A program made the position numbers and the translations under genes. Source: Oceaniglobus roseus (GTDB lineage: Bacteria > Pseudomonadota > Alphaproteobacteria > Rhodobacterales > Rhodobacteraceae). From it: a stretch of DNA of 64,000 bases. The notes beneath the pieces were generated by a model. It did no database searches. It had not been told where the DNA came from and saw only the letters and a program-made list of their open reading frames with translations. This document shows, one piece after another, positions 1 through 8,795 of this stretch. Each line of letters starts with the position of its first letter. The first letter of the stretch is position 1. The stretch is taken from the NCBI RefSeq assembly GCF_002869745.1, contig NZ_PNOS01000020.1, forward strand, positions 1 through 64,000, in the 5' to 3' direction.

Positions 1-596
1 AAGAGCCGCGGCCAGCGCCCGGTCAGCCGGTGCCCGGCGTCGGCAAGGGCCGCCAGCAGCGCGGGCCGCGTGGCGACGGCCGCGCCGATCAGCGCCAGCA
101 CCGTGACCGGCACCCCACCGGCGATTCCCGTGGCCGAGAGCGACAGCGCGAGGGCCAGCAGCAGGCCCATGGCGGCCAGATCCCCGGCGCGGTCCATCAG
201 CACCAGGGGCGCGGTGCGCTCGAAGCTCCAGCCGGTGTCGCGGTAGAGCCAGCGCATCCGCACCAGCTCGCCTACCCGGCCGGGGGTGACGGACATGGCG
301 AAGCCGCCGAGGAAGTGCAGGAGGTTCCGCCGAAGTCCCGTGCCAAGCCCCAGCCGCCGCGCGAAGAGGTGCCAGCGCAGGCCGCGCAGCAGGTAGTTGG
401 CGAGGCTCAGGGCCAGCAGCACGATGATCTGCCAGGGGCGGATGCGCGCGATCTGCCGGGCGACCTCGGACCAGCCCGTGGCGCTGCCGAGCCCGACGAG
501 GCCGACCAGCATCAGCGCCAGCAGGCCGCCCAGCAGCAGGCGGTCGCGCCGGATGTTGCGCCGTCGGGGCGCGGGAGAGGGGGCTGACTCGATCAT
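1..596 (-). CDS. LPG-synthase-type transmembrane protein (partial, C-terminus outside window)
   Basis: The leftward frame opens at the ATG ending at 596 and runs off the window after about 198 codons. After a basic N-terminus (about residues 11-17) there is a membrane segment, a second hydrophobic segment around residues 55-65, and the conserved loop TPGRVGELVR typical of the lysylphosphatidylglycerol synthase transmembrane-region family (PF03706, UPF0104). Members of this family include the membrane part of MprF and flippase-like or glycolipid-associated proteins; many are uncharacterised. It lies 97 bases downstream of the cyclic-nucleotide-binding gene and probably ends the glycosyltransferase/ABC operon, which suggests a lipid-linked substrate. 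The soluble domain that would mark a true MprF is not visible, so the activity is not assigned. Confidence 0.8.
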   Translation of the reverse strand, partial: MIESAPSPAPRRRNIRRDRLLLGGLLALMLVGLVGLGSATGWSEVARQIARIRPWQIIVLLALSLANYLLRGLRWHLFARRLGLGTGLRRNLLHFLGGFAMSVTPGRVGELVRMRWLYRDTGWSFERTAPLVLMDRAGDLAAMGLLLALALSLSATGIAGGVPVTVLALIGAAVATRPALLAALADAGHRLTGRWPRL

Positions 597-693
597 TGCC
601 CGACCGCTAGAGGAGCATTGGGGCAATACTATGAAACTGTTTCCGGATTCGGAACGCCCCCCGGCACCCCCGGCGCTTCGGGGCCGCCCGGAC

Positions 694-1119
694 CTAGCAG
701 AGGGTGGCGTTCATCCGTTCGCCGAGCAGCCGGATCGTCTGCGCGGTGGAATGCGGGCAGTCCGCCACCAGCCGCATGTAGCAGTCGCGGTTGACGCGCA
801 GCGCCACGACCTCGGTCTTGGCGGTGACGCTGGCGATGCGGGGGCGTTCGCACAGCAGCGCGGATTCGCCGATCACGTCCCGCTCTCCGATCAGGCCGCT
901 GACGGTGCTGCCGACCCCGGCTGGCGCGCTGACCTCGGCTTCGCCGCAGAGGATGACATAGGCGACGCTGGACATCTCGCCTTCGCGGGCGATGGGATCG
1001 CCGGGCGCGAAATGCACCCGCTCCGACGTGAAGGCGAGCATCCGGAGCTTCTGGACGGGCATCCGCGCGAACAGCGGAACGGCCTTCAGGATCTGGACTT
1101 CGTCTTTCATGCACATCAT
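694..1119 (-). CDS. stand-alone cyclic-nucleotide-binding domain protein
   Basis: This 141-residue protein is almost entirely one CRP/PKA-type cNMP-binding beta-roll, with no helix-turn-helix or kinase domain. The phosphate-binding cassette is complete: IGESALLCERPRIASV (about residues 83-98) has the ribose-contacting Glu85 and the phosphate-contacting Arg94, nine residues apart as in PKA. It is therefore likely to bind cAMP or cGMP. The start is the first of three close ATGs because AAGGAGG lies 7 bases upstream. It follows the degenerate ABC protein by 31 bases, so the two are probably co-transcribed and may form a complex in which the cNMP domain acts as a sensor. That partnership is inferred from the gene order only. 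Confidence 0.88.
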   Translation of the reverse strand: MMCMKDEVQILKAVPLFARMPVQKLRMLAFTSERVHFAPGDPIAREGEMSSVAYVILCGEAEVSAPAGVGSTVSGLIGERDVIGESALLCERPRIASVTAKTEVVALRVNRDCYMRLVADCPHSTAQTIRLLGERMNATLC

Positions 1120-1150
1120 GACGGACCCTCCTTGCGAAGACCCCGAGCGG

Positions 1151-3877
1151 TCAGGCCGAGGCCTCTACGCCTTCAGTCCTAGCACTTTCGCGTGAGAATG
1201 TCTCGGAATAATGATCCGAGACGACCGAGCCGTTCTCGAACCGCACGATCCGGTCGAAGCCGTCGACGTCCGCCTCGTCCGCCGTGACCCAGACGATGCC
1301 CGGCCGGTCGGGGCGTCCGGCCAGGAAATCCACCACGTCCACGCGGATTTTCCGGCGCGCCGCGGCGTCGAGCCCGGTCAGCGGCTGATTCAGGATATAG
1401 TAGTCCGAGGGCCGGATCATCGCGCGGGCCAGGTTCAGCTTCTGCCGCTGCACGGCCTGCAACCGGCGGCCGGCGGGCCCGATCCCGTAGCACAGGCCGA
1501 TGGTCTGCACGTCGCGGCACAGCGCGGGGTCGCGGCCCAGAACCTCGCTCGCCACCGTGCGGACCTTGCGCTCGGCATCGCTCTGGAAGGTGTCGACCTT
1601 GCCGAACAGCAGGTTCTCCAGCAGCGTGGCCGAGCGGATGTAGCGGCCCGTCTCGTAGACCTCGATCAGCGGTTTCAGCGCATCCGGCATCCCCGCGTGG
1701 ATCTTTCCGCGCACCTCGACGATCCGCCGCATCAGCGCCTCGTCCAGCACCCCGAAACGGAACCAGCGTTCGTTGTAGTAGAAGGCGAGGCGCATCAGCG
1801 CGATCCGGTCGGCATCGGCGGCGGTGGCGAAGGACTTGCCCTCCAGCCGGTGCAGCAGGGCGGTGTAATCCGGGATCTCCTCGGGGCGCATCAGCGTCAT
1901 GCGCTGGAAGAAGACGTGGTCGGGCGGCATGTCGCGGAACAGGTCCACCGTGATCTCGGCGATGGCGCGGCCCATGGCGAACAGGTCCTCGCCGATGCCG
2001 TCGCTGAAGATCAGCTCGCGGAAGAAGCGGCTGCGCACGATCCGGCGCAGCGAATCCTCCTCGCCGGTCAGCTGGCCGAACAGGAGGTTCTCGCCCACCG
2101 TGGCGCCGCTGTTGTAGCAGCCCGGCCGGAACTGCGACACCATGGCGCCGAGCCCCGCCTCGCGCAGCGCCGCGGCCAGGGGCGCGCGCAGGGCGACGAT
2201 CCGCTCGGCCAGGGTCTGCCGCTGCGCCTCGTCCAGCGTGGTGTGCAGCGCCATGTCCAGCACGTCGTCGGACAGGCCGACGCAGTCGAACACCGCCATC
2301 ACCGAGGACAGCAGATCGGCCTCCCCGGTGTGGCGGGCGATCGCGGCCTCGTCGATCCAGCTGTCGTTCAGGTCGAAGACAGGGTTGCCCGAAAGCCCGG
2401 CCTCCATCACCTCCCAGTCGCGCAGCCTGCGCGCCCGCCCGGTATAGACGCGCGGCACCCGGGGTTCGTTCTTCAGTCCATACAGCAGGTTGTCCTCGAG
2501 CGTGCCGTCGAACAGGTGCCCCTCGCCCGAAGCATAGGAGATCTTCCGCCCCACCAGCGACTCCGGCAGGTGCAGCAGGTCGTGCTCTCCGGCGAGAATG
2601 TTGCCGGAGGTCGGCCAGACAAGCCGGCCGAGCGCCTCGGCCAATGCCCCGCCGCCGCTGCCCGAGGGGCCGAGGAAGGCCACCCGCTCGCCCGTCTCGA
2701 TCTTCAGCGACACCTGGTCCAGCACCAGGCTGCCGCTGTCGTCCACCAGCGACACGTTGCGCACGCTCAGCGGATGGCCGAACGCGGCGTCGGGATCGGG
2801 CGTGGGAGACTGCAGGTCGGCGTCGATCAGCACGTCGGATTCGAACTGCTCGACCACCTGTTCATATTTCACCTGCACGTCCTGGCGGGTCAGGTCCCAG
2901 TCGATCAGCTCCTTTAGGGGGCCCGGCAGCTCCTTGTAGGCGTTGATGACCGCGACCAGCTGGCCGACGTCCAGCGTGCCCTTGATCGTCAGGTAGCCGC
3001 CGAAGCTGTAGAACAGGAACGGCGTCAACTGGGCCAGGAAGTTGTTCAGGAACTTAACGAGGAACTTCCACTGGTAGATGTCGTAGCGGATGCGGAAGAT
3101 CCGGCTGAGCCTGTGGGCGATGTCCGCCCGCTCGAAGTTCGTGGTGTCGTGGGCGCGGATCGTGTCGATGCCGGTCACGATGTCGCTGACCCGGCCCGCC
3201 AGCTGGCGCGCGGTCAGCTGCCGTTCGCGGCCGAGCACGATCAGCCGCTGGCGCATCTTCGGGATCACCAGCACCTGTACCATGGCCACGCCGAAGGTCA
3301 GCATCCCGAGCCAGAAATGCTGGATGAAGATGAACAGAAGCGCCGTCAGCGCCTGCCCGCCCAGAAGCGCGGGCTGCACAAAGGCGTCGGCGGTGAAGCC
3401 GCCCAGCGGCTCGACCTCGTCCTTCACCATGCTGGAGATCTCGCCCGGTTTCAGCGCCTTAAGCCGCGCGGGCGGAAAGCGCAGGATCCGGTCCACCAGC
3501 GCGAAGCGGATGCGGCGCAGCAGCCGTTCGCCGAGGCGGCCCTTGTAGGTGTTGATGTAGAACTTGAACAGGCCGTTGACGATCACCAGCGCGAGGAAGG
3601 CCATGCTGAGTGCCAGCAGCATCGGCAGCCGTTCCAGCGGAATGCCCTGGAACAGCTCGACCTGGCCGAGCCACGGCAGGTCGAGGGTGATGTTGCCGAA
3701 GGTCTGGGTGGCGTCCGGCGTCTCGAAGCCCTCGCCCTGGATCGGGCCGTTGACGATCAGCTTGGGCAGGTTGAACGCCATGTAGTAGGGAATCATCGAC
3801 GCCCCGACCACCAGCAGGATCCAGAGCTGCTGGCGCTTCGTGTTCGTCCAGATGTAGCGGGAAAGGATCGGCTCCAT
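1151..3877 (-). CDS. ABC exporter-like membrane protein with degenerate nucleotide-binding domain
   Basis: This 908-residue protein has an ABC type-I exporter membrane region (about residues 15-330, with segments near 20-40, 85-105, 170-205 and 275-300) followed by an NBD-like region starting near 370. The NBD keeps the fold motifs but not the chemistry. Walker A is GPSGSGGGA (403-411), with the lysine replaced by glycine. The signature is LQAVQ (806-810). Walker B ends ILNQP (828-832), Asp to Asn and Glu to Gln. The H-loop histidine position reads VTAD (864-867). About 340 residues separate Walker A from the signature, and the T..(E/D)NLL(Y/F)G segment occurs three times, at 459, 593 and 751. 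ATP hydrolysis is unlikely. The uninterrupted frame argues for a functional, non-hydrolysing protein. It precedes the cNMP-domain gene in the operon. Confidence 0.85.
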   Translation of the reverse strand: MEPILSRYIWTNTKRQQLWILLVVGASMIPYYMAFNLPKLIVNGPIQGEGFETPDATQTFGNITLDLPWLGQVELFQGIPLERLPMLLALSMAFLALVIVNGLFKFYINTYKGRLGERLLRRIRFALVDRILRFPPARLKALKPGEISSMVKDEVEPLGGFTADAFVQPALLGGQALTALLFIFIQHFWLGMLTFGVAMVQVLVIPKMRQRLIVLGRERQLTARQLAGRVSDIVTGIDTIRAHDTTNFERADIAHRLSRIFRIRYDIYQWKFLVKFLNNFLAQLTPFLFYSFGGYLTIKGTLDVGQLVAVINAYKELPGPLKELIDWDLTRQDVQVKYEQVVEQFESDVLIDADLQSPTPDPDAAFGHPLSVRNVSLVDDSGSLVLDQVSLKIETGERVAFLGPSGSGGGALAEALGRLVWPTSGNILAGEHDLLHLPESLVGRKISYASGEGHLFDGTLEDNLLYGLKNEPRVPRVYTGRARRLRDWEVMEAGLSGNPVFDLNDSWIDEAAIARHTGEADLLSSVMAVFDCVGLSDDVLDMALHTTLDEAQRQTLAERIVALRAPLAAALREAGLGAMVSQFRPGCYNSGATVGENLLFGQLTGEEDSLRRIVRSRFFRELIFSDGIGEDLFAMGRAIAEITVDLFRDMPPDHVFFQRMTLMRPEEIPDYTALLHRLEGKSFATAADADRIALMRLAFYYNERWFRFGVLDEALMRRIVEVRGKIHAGMPDALKPLIEVYETGRYIRSATLLENLLFGKVDTFQSDAERKVRTVASEVLGRDPALCRDVQTIGLCYGIGPAGRRLQAVQRQKLNLARAMIRPSDYYILNQPLTGLDAAARRKIRVDVVDFLAGRPDRPGIVWVTADEADVDGFDRIVRFENGSVVSDHYSETFSRESARTEGVEASA

Positions 3878-3961
3878 CGACGGCGGCCTTCAACTTGAAA
3901 CTCTTCAGCACCCGCAACGCAGAGGCCGGAACGTCGTGGGGCGCAACGCGGCTATGTCATG

Positions 3962-5101
3962 TCATGTGGCGAGAGTTGTAAGGAGATGTGCCGATCGTGC
4001 CGCTCCGTCAAGGCGCAAACGGCCCGAAACATCTGCCGGGACGCTGTCCATCGCCTGCTGCATGGCTCGGGCCAGCGTTTCGCCGCCGATCTCGGCCTCG
4101 GGCAGCATCCGGACGCGTCCCATCGCCTGAAGCCGGGCGGCGCGCTCGGTCTGTTCCGTCTCGCCGCCGGTGGCGAAGGGCACCAGCACCGCGCGGCATC
4201 CGGCCTGGAGGATGTCGCAGACCGTGTTGTAGCCGGCCTGCGAGACCGAGAGGCGGCAGGCGGCGAGCAGGGCGGGGAAATCGGCGCGGAAGCGCACCAC
4301 CTCGACCCCGTCGCGGGCCTGCGCCGAGAGGCGGGTGAAGTCCCGCTCGGGCAGGTTCGGCCCCGAGATCACGCACCACCGCTTCAGCGCGGGAAGCCGG
4401 GGCGCGGCGTCGAGCGCGGCCCCGATCAGCGCCGCCCCCACCGCGCCGCCGCCTGCCGAGACGACGACATCGTAGCGGTCGGGCGAGGGTTCGGGCGGAG
4501 GTGCCGCGACGAGACCGGTATAGGCCACCCGGTCGGCGATGGCGGCGGCGTGGGGGAAGGTGTCTTCCAGCCGCACGAAGCCGGGATCGCCGTGGACCAG
4601 CACCCGGTCGAAGTGCCGCTGCACGAGCTCCGCCGTCTCGGCGTCGCGCTCGGGCTTCCTCGCCTGGAGGATGTCGCGGACCGAGCTGACGAGGGCGGGG
4701 CGCGGTTTCGTCGCCTCGATGGCCTCGATCAGCGGCAGAAGCTCGAACCGGACCTGGCGGCGGCCGAAGGGAAAGGCCTCCAGCACCACCACGTCGGGGC
4801 GGAACCCGCGGAAGGCCTCCAGCAGGCGCGCCGCCCGGTCGCCGCGGAAGCTGTCGTCGAGCGGCTGGCCGGCCGCGTCGACCAGGGTCGAGAATCCGTC
4901 CTCGGCGATGGCGATGGGCGGCAGCGCGACGTGGCCGATCCCCTCGCCCGGGAAGCCTTTCACGGGCAGGCCGCCGGTGACCACGCAGACCTCGGCCCCC
5001 TCCGCCGCCAGCGCCCCGGCGATGCGGCTGGCCCGGGCAAGGTGGCCGATCCCCAGCAGGTGCTGGACGTAGAACAGGATCCGGGGGGCGGGGCGGGTCA
5101 T
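3962..5101 (-). CDS. COG4671-like glycosyltransferase (MurG/GT28-type fold)
   Basis: A 379-residue GT-B-type protein. The N-terminus carries the glycine-rich loop GIGHLARASRIAGALAAEG, and the C-terminal half has SQAGYNTVCDILQAG followed by a basic/acidic segment TEQTERAARL (about residues 305-335), as in nucleotide-sugar-binding MurG and COG4671 proteins. It has no signal peptide or membrane segment, so it should act in the cytoplasm or at the inner face of the membrane. The ATG overlaps the TGA of the upstream GT4 gene (ATGA), indicating translational coupling. It is a probable paralogue of the 402-residue transferase two genes upstream. Donor and acceptor cannot be told from the sequence. 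Confidence 0.85.
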   Translation of the reverse strand: MTRPAPRILFYVQHLLGIGHLARASRIAGALAAEGAEVCVVTGGLPVKGFPGEGIGHVALPPIAIAEDGFSTLVDAAGQPLDDSFRGDRAARLLEAFRGFRPDVVVLEAFPFGRRQVRFELLPLIEAIEATKPRPALVSSVRDILQARKPERDAETAELVQRHFDRVLVHGDPGFVRLEDTFPHAAAIADRVAYTGLVAAPPPEPSPDRYDVVVSAGGGAVGAALIGAALDAAPRLPALKRWCVISGPNLPERDFTRLSAQARDGVEVVRFRADFPALLAACRLSVSQAGYNTVCDILQAGCRAVLVPFATGGETEQTERAARLQAMGRVRMLPEAEIGGETLARAMQQAMDSVPADVSGRLRLDGAARSAHLLTTLAT

Positions 5102-6357
5102 GGGCGATCTCCGACGCCTTCGGCAAAGAGGTCCGCCAGTTGGCGGATGCTGTCGTGGAAGTCGAACTCCGCCCGCACCTGCGCCTCGGCCGCCTGACCC
5201 AGGGTGCGGCGGCGGGCGGGATCGCTGATCGCCTGCGCCAGCGCGGCGGACAGGGCGGCGACGTCTTCCGGCGGTACGACCCATGCGTTCTGGCCGTCGC
5301 GGAACAGGTCGCCGATGCCCGAGACGTCGGTGGTGACGCAGGCCAGCCCCTGGCTTGCCGCCTCGACCAGCACGTTGGGCAGCCCGTCGCGGTCGCCGTC
5401 GCCCGCCACCCGGCAGGCCAGCGCGAAGAGATCGGCCGCGCGATAGGCCTCCAGCACCCCCGTCTGGTCCATCGCCCCGCGCCACTCGACCCGCTCCGCG
5501 ATGCCAAGTTCGTCCGCCAGCGCCTGCATCGCCTTCGCCTCGGTCCCCGCACCGATATGGACGAAGCGCCAGTTCAGCCCCTCCGGCAGCGCGGCCAGCG
5601 CCCGGAGCAGGAGGTCATACCCCTTCTTCGGCACCGCCCGCCCGACGCTCAGCACCTCCACCGGCGCGCCGGTGCCGTCCTTCGGCGGGCGCGGCGCGTC
5701 CGGGGTCGGGAAGCGGTGCAGGTCGAGACCATGGTGGCTCAGCACCACCTTGCCTGGCGCCTCCGCGAGCCCCGCGAGGTGATCCCGCCCCACGGCGGTG
5801 CAGGTGACGCACCAGGCGGCGCCGTCCAGTTTCCGCGCGAGATCCCGGTCGGGCGAGGTCCAGATGTCCTTCGCATGGGCCGAGACGGAATAGGGCACGC
5901 CGGTCATCAGGCTGGCGTATTGCGCGACCGACCCCGGCGTGTGGATGAAATGGGCGTAGATCCAGTCGCCATCCTTCGGCCACTCGGCCGCCAGCACCGA
6001 CGCCTGTCCGAAGCGGCGGACGCGGTTGCGGGAAAGGTCGCGCGAAAGGTCGCCGAGGAAGGCCGACAGCGCGGCGCGGAAGCCGGGCCGCCGGAGGCTG
6101 CGCCAGAGCCCGCGCAGCACACGCAGGGGTTCGTGGTGCAGGTACTCGGGCAGGTAGGTGACGGGCGCGCGGATCTCGTCGTGGACCGGGTGGCGGCGGG
6201 TGTCGGTCGGGTGGCGCATGGAGATCAGCGACAGCGCGAAGCCCGCCCGCTCGAGCCCGTAGAGCTCCTGCGCGATGAAGGTCTCGGACAGGCGGGGATA
6301 GCCCTTGAGGATCACGACGATCCGTTTCGGCCCCCGCGGCCCCGCGTCCCCCGCCAT
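5098..6357 (-). CDS. GT4-family glycosyltransferase
   Basis: A 419-residue protein of the WcaL/colanic-acid-type GT4 group. The N-terminal domain begins with KGYPRLSETFIAQELYGLER, the hallmark of this group. The C-terminal nucleotide-sugar domain has DGLPNVLVEAASQGLACV (EX7E region) and ends near residue 410. I chose the ATG at 6357 because it overlaps the upstream stop as TAATG; an in-frame ATG at 6405 would add 16 residues and overlap the upstream gene by 49 bases. It sits between two COG4671-like transferases with overlapping ends on both sides, so the three enzymes are probably made together to assemble one glycan. Substrates are unknown. Confidence 0.87.
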   Translation of the reverse strand: MAGDAGPRGPKRIVVILKGYPRLSETFIAQELYGLERAGFALSLISMRHPTDTRRHPVHDEIRAPVTYLPEYLHHEPLRVLRGLWRSLRRPGFRAALSAFLGDLSRDLSRNRVRRFGQASVLAAEWPKDGDWIYAHFIHTPGSVAQYASLMTGVPYSVSAHAKDIWTSPDRDLARKLDGAAWCVTCTAVGRDHLAGLAEAPGKVVLSHHGLDLHRFPTPDAPRPPKDGTGAPVEVLSVGRAVPKKGYDLLLRALAALPEGLNWRFVHIGAGTEAKAMQALADELGIAERVEWRGAMDQTGVLEAYRAADLFALACRVAGDGDRDGLPNVLVEAASQGLACVTTDVSGIGDLFRDGQNAWVVPPEDVAALSAALAQAISDPARRRTLGQAAEAQVRAEFDFHDSIRQLADLFAEGVGDRP

Positions 6358-7565
6358 TACTCTCCGGCCACCGCCGCGGGGCGGCTTCCGCGGGCCGAAA
6401 GCCATTCGCCGATCATCCGCGAGATGTTGTCGAGCCCGTCCATCTGCACCGCGCCCCCCGCCTGCGACGGCGGCGCGCGGAAGGGCAGGGCGCGCAGCAT
6501 CCCGGCAAGGCGGGGCGCATCCCGGGCCTCGTCCGGGGTCAGCATGTCGACCAGCCCCATCGCCTCAGCCCGGCGGGTGCGGATCAGCTGCTCTTCCCGC
6601 GGGGTGACACGGGGCAGGATCAGGGCCGGCTTGTCGAAGGACAGGATCTCGCAATAGGTGTTGTAGCCGCCCATCGCCACCACCGCCTGCGCGCCCGCCA
6701 TCAGCTCTTCAAGCCGGGAGTCGAAGTGGATCAGCTCGATCCGCTCCAGCCCTTCGGCCGCCTTCTCCAGCGTCGCCCGCTGTTCTGCGGGCATGTAGGG
6801 CCCCAGCACGACCAGCGCCTTGTGCGGCAGCTCCGGATCGGCGCGATAGGCCCCGAGCACCGCCGAAACCAGGTCGAACCCGTCGCCGCCGCCCCCGGTG
6901 GTGACGAGGATGTAATTGCCCTTGGGCCGGTTGTGGGAAGGGGCCGCGCTGTCGGCGCTGCGCTTGAGGAAGCCGGTATACTGCATCCGGTCGCGCACCG
7001 CCTGCGGCGCGTCGAGGCCGGTCAGCGGATCGTAGAAGTCGGGCGGGCCGTAGACCCAGACGTTGTCGTAGAAGCGGCCGATCTTGGTCAGCACGTCGTT
7101 GCGCGCCCACTCGGCCTCCAGCAGGTGCGGGGCGTCCATCACCTCGCGCAGGCCGAGGACCAGCCGCGTGCCCCGCGCCTTCAGGAAGGCGAGCGTGTCC
7201 TCGATCTCGCCCCGCAGGCCCATCGGCTCCTTGTCGGTGATGAAGATGTCGGGCTTGAAGGTCTCGGCGGTGTGGCGGATGATCGACCGGCGCATCGCCA
7301 GCGTGTCCCGGACGTCGATATGCTCGGACAGCGAGGTGTATTCGCCGTTGCGAAGCTTGATGACGCTCGGAATCTTCACGAAATCCACGCGGGCGCGATA
7401 GTCGAAGGTGCCCGCGATGCTGGCGCCCGAGACGATCAGGACGGTGACGCCGCTGAACCGCTCGACAAGGGCATGGGCGATGGTGCGGCAGCGCCTGAGA
7501 TGGCCCAGCCCGAAGGTGTCGTGCGAGTACATCAGGACGCGGGCGTCGTCGAACCATGTCTTCAT
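6357..7565 (-). CDS. COG4671-like glycosyltransferase
   Basis: A 402-residue predicted glycosyltransferase. The N-terminal motif is DTFGLGHLRRCRTIAHAL, a middle stretch has NYILVTTGGGGDG (about residues 213-225), and the C-terminal motif GGYNTYCEILSFDKPALILP is followed by PREEQLIRTRRAEAMG, matching the GT28/MurG-type donor site. There is no leader or membrane segment. It starts 54 bases after the oligopeptide-type permease gene and overlaps the next transferase by one base. It thus links the importer genes to the glycosyltransferase genes on one strand. It resembles the 379-residue enzyme at 3962-5101 in motif layout, which suggests duplication. Confidence 0.86.
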   Translation of the reverse strand: MKTWFDDARVLMYSHDTFGLGHLRRCRTIAHALVERFSGVTVLIVSGASIAGTFDYRARVDFVKIPSVIKLRNGEYTSLSEHIDVRDTLAMRRSIIRHTAETFKPDIFITDKEPMGLRGEIEDTLAFLKARGTRLVLGLREVMDAPHLLEAEWARNDVLTKIGRFYDNVWVYGPPDFYDPLTGLDAPQAVRDRMQYTGFLKRSADSAAPSHNRPKGNYILVTTGGGGDGFDLVSAVLGAYRADPELPHKALVVLGPYMPAEQRATLEKAAEGLERIELIHFDSRLEELMAGAQAVVAMGGYNTYCEILSFDKPALILPRVTPREEQLIRTRRAEAMGLVDMLTPDEARDAPRLAGMLRALPFRAPPSQAGGAVQMDGLDNISRMIGEWLSARGSRPAAVAGE

Positions 7566-7619
7566 CGTCCGGCCTTTCGTCTCTCGTGCCGCCGGACGTG
7601 CCGGGGATCGGTTTTCGGG

Positions 7620-8795
7620 CTACTTATAGGGGTCGGCGGCGTCGCGCAAACCGTCACCCAGAAAGTTGAACGCAAGTATCACCAGAATCACGGGCACTAT
7701 CGGAAACAGCAGCCACGGAAAGATCGCGATGACGTTCACGTTCCGCGCCTCGGTCAGCAGGATCCCCCAGCTGGTGATCGGCGGGCGCAGGCCGAGGCCG
7801 AGGAAGCTGAGCGCGGTCTCGCCGAGGATCATGCCGGGCACCGTCAGCGTGGCTGAGGCGATCAGGTGCGACATGAAGCCGGGCACGAGATGGCGCGAGA
7901 TGATCCGCCCACTCTTCGCCCCCATGACCTGCGCCGCGGTGACGTAATCCTCTTCGCGGAGCGAGAACAGCTTGGATCTTACGGCCCGCGCGAGGCCGGT
8001 CCAGTCCAGGAGCCCGAGGATCATGGTGATCCCGAGATAGACGAAGATTGGGTTCCATGTGACGGGGATGATCGCCGCCATCGCCATCCAGAGCGGGATC
8101 GACGGGATCGACTGCAAGACCTCGGTGATCCGCGTCAGCGCCATGTCGATCCAGCCGCCGTGGTATCCGGCCAGCCCGCCGATCACGATCCCGAGGATGA
8201 AGCTGACCGCCACGCCGAACAGCCCGATCGTCAGCGAGATCCGCGCGCCATAGAGGATGCGCGACAGCTGGTCCCGCCCCAGCCGGTCGGTGCCGAGCAG
8301 GAACATCTCGCCGCCCTCGGCCGGGCAGACGAGGTGCAGGTCGGCGTCAATGAGCCCCCAGAACCGGTAGCGGTCGCCATGGCAGAAGAAGCGCAGCGGC
8401 TGCACCTCGCCCGGTGCGTCGGTGTAGACCCGGCGCAGCGTCTCCATGTTCAGCTCCATCGACCGGCCATAGACGAAGGGGCCGACGAACTCGCCCTCGT
8501 GGAACAGGTGGATGCGCTGCGGCGGCTCGTAGATCGCGTCGACGTTGCGGGTGTGGAGGTTGTAGGGGGCCAGGAACTCGGTGATCAGGATGCTGGCGTA
8601 CATCAGCAGCAGGAACACCCCCGACACCACCGCCAGCCGGTGCCGGCGGAACTTGTACCAGATCATGTGCCATTGCGAGGTGGTCAGGACCCCGCTCGCC
8701 TCCTCGGCCTGGCGCGCGGCGGCATCGGGGTCGAACGGCGCGTCCGAGACGTAGTGCGGCAGCGGCGCGCCGGGCGGGGGCAGGGGCATGCTCAT
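7620..8795 (-). CDS. family 5 ABC importer permease (OppC/DppC/YejE type)
   Basis: A 391-residue inner-membrane permease. A soluble N-terminus of about 45 residues precedes the first membrane helix (IWYKFRRHRLAVVSG). A periplasmic insert of roughly 100 residues follows, ending in FLLGTDRLGRDQLSRILYG, the standard OppC signature. The later helices contain the EAA loop EEDYVTAAQVMGAKSGRII that contacts the ATPase. It ends with a short DAADPYK tail like other OppC proteins. The start codon overlaps the stop of the partner permease (ATGA). Family members move oligopeptides, microcin C-like molecules or oligosaccharides. Neighbouring glycosyltransferases make a glycan or glycopeptide substrate worth considering, but this is inference. 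Confidence 0.9.
   Translation of the reverse strand: MSMPLPPPGAPLPHYVSDAPFDPDAAARQAEEASGVLTTSQWHMIWYKFRRHRLAVVSGVFLLLMYASILITEFLAPYNLHTRNVDAIYEPPQRIHLFHEGEFVGPFVYGRSMELNMETLRRVYTDAPGEVQPLRFFCHGDRYRFWGLIDADLHLVCPAEGGEMFLLGTDRLGRDQLSRILYGARISLTIGLFGVAVSFILGIVIGGLAGYHGGWIDMALTRITEVLQSIPSIPLWMAMAAIIPVTWNPIFVYLGITMILGLLDWTGLARAVRSKLFSLREEDYVTAAQVMGAKSGRIISRHLVPGFMSHLIASATLTVPGMILGETALSFLGLGLRPPITSWGILLTEARNVNVIAIFPWLLFPIVPVILVILAFNFLGDGLRDAADPYK

Noticed and set aside
1151-3877. Calling the degenerate ABC protein a pseudogene
   Set aside because: The reading frame is uninterrupted, the membrane region is well formed, and Walker B changes are conservative (D to N, E to Q), which suggests selection rather than decay.
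5098-6405. Upstream ATG at 6405 for the GT4 gene
   Set aside because: It would overlap the preceding transferase by 49 bases; the TAATG junction at 6357 fits better.
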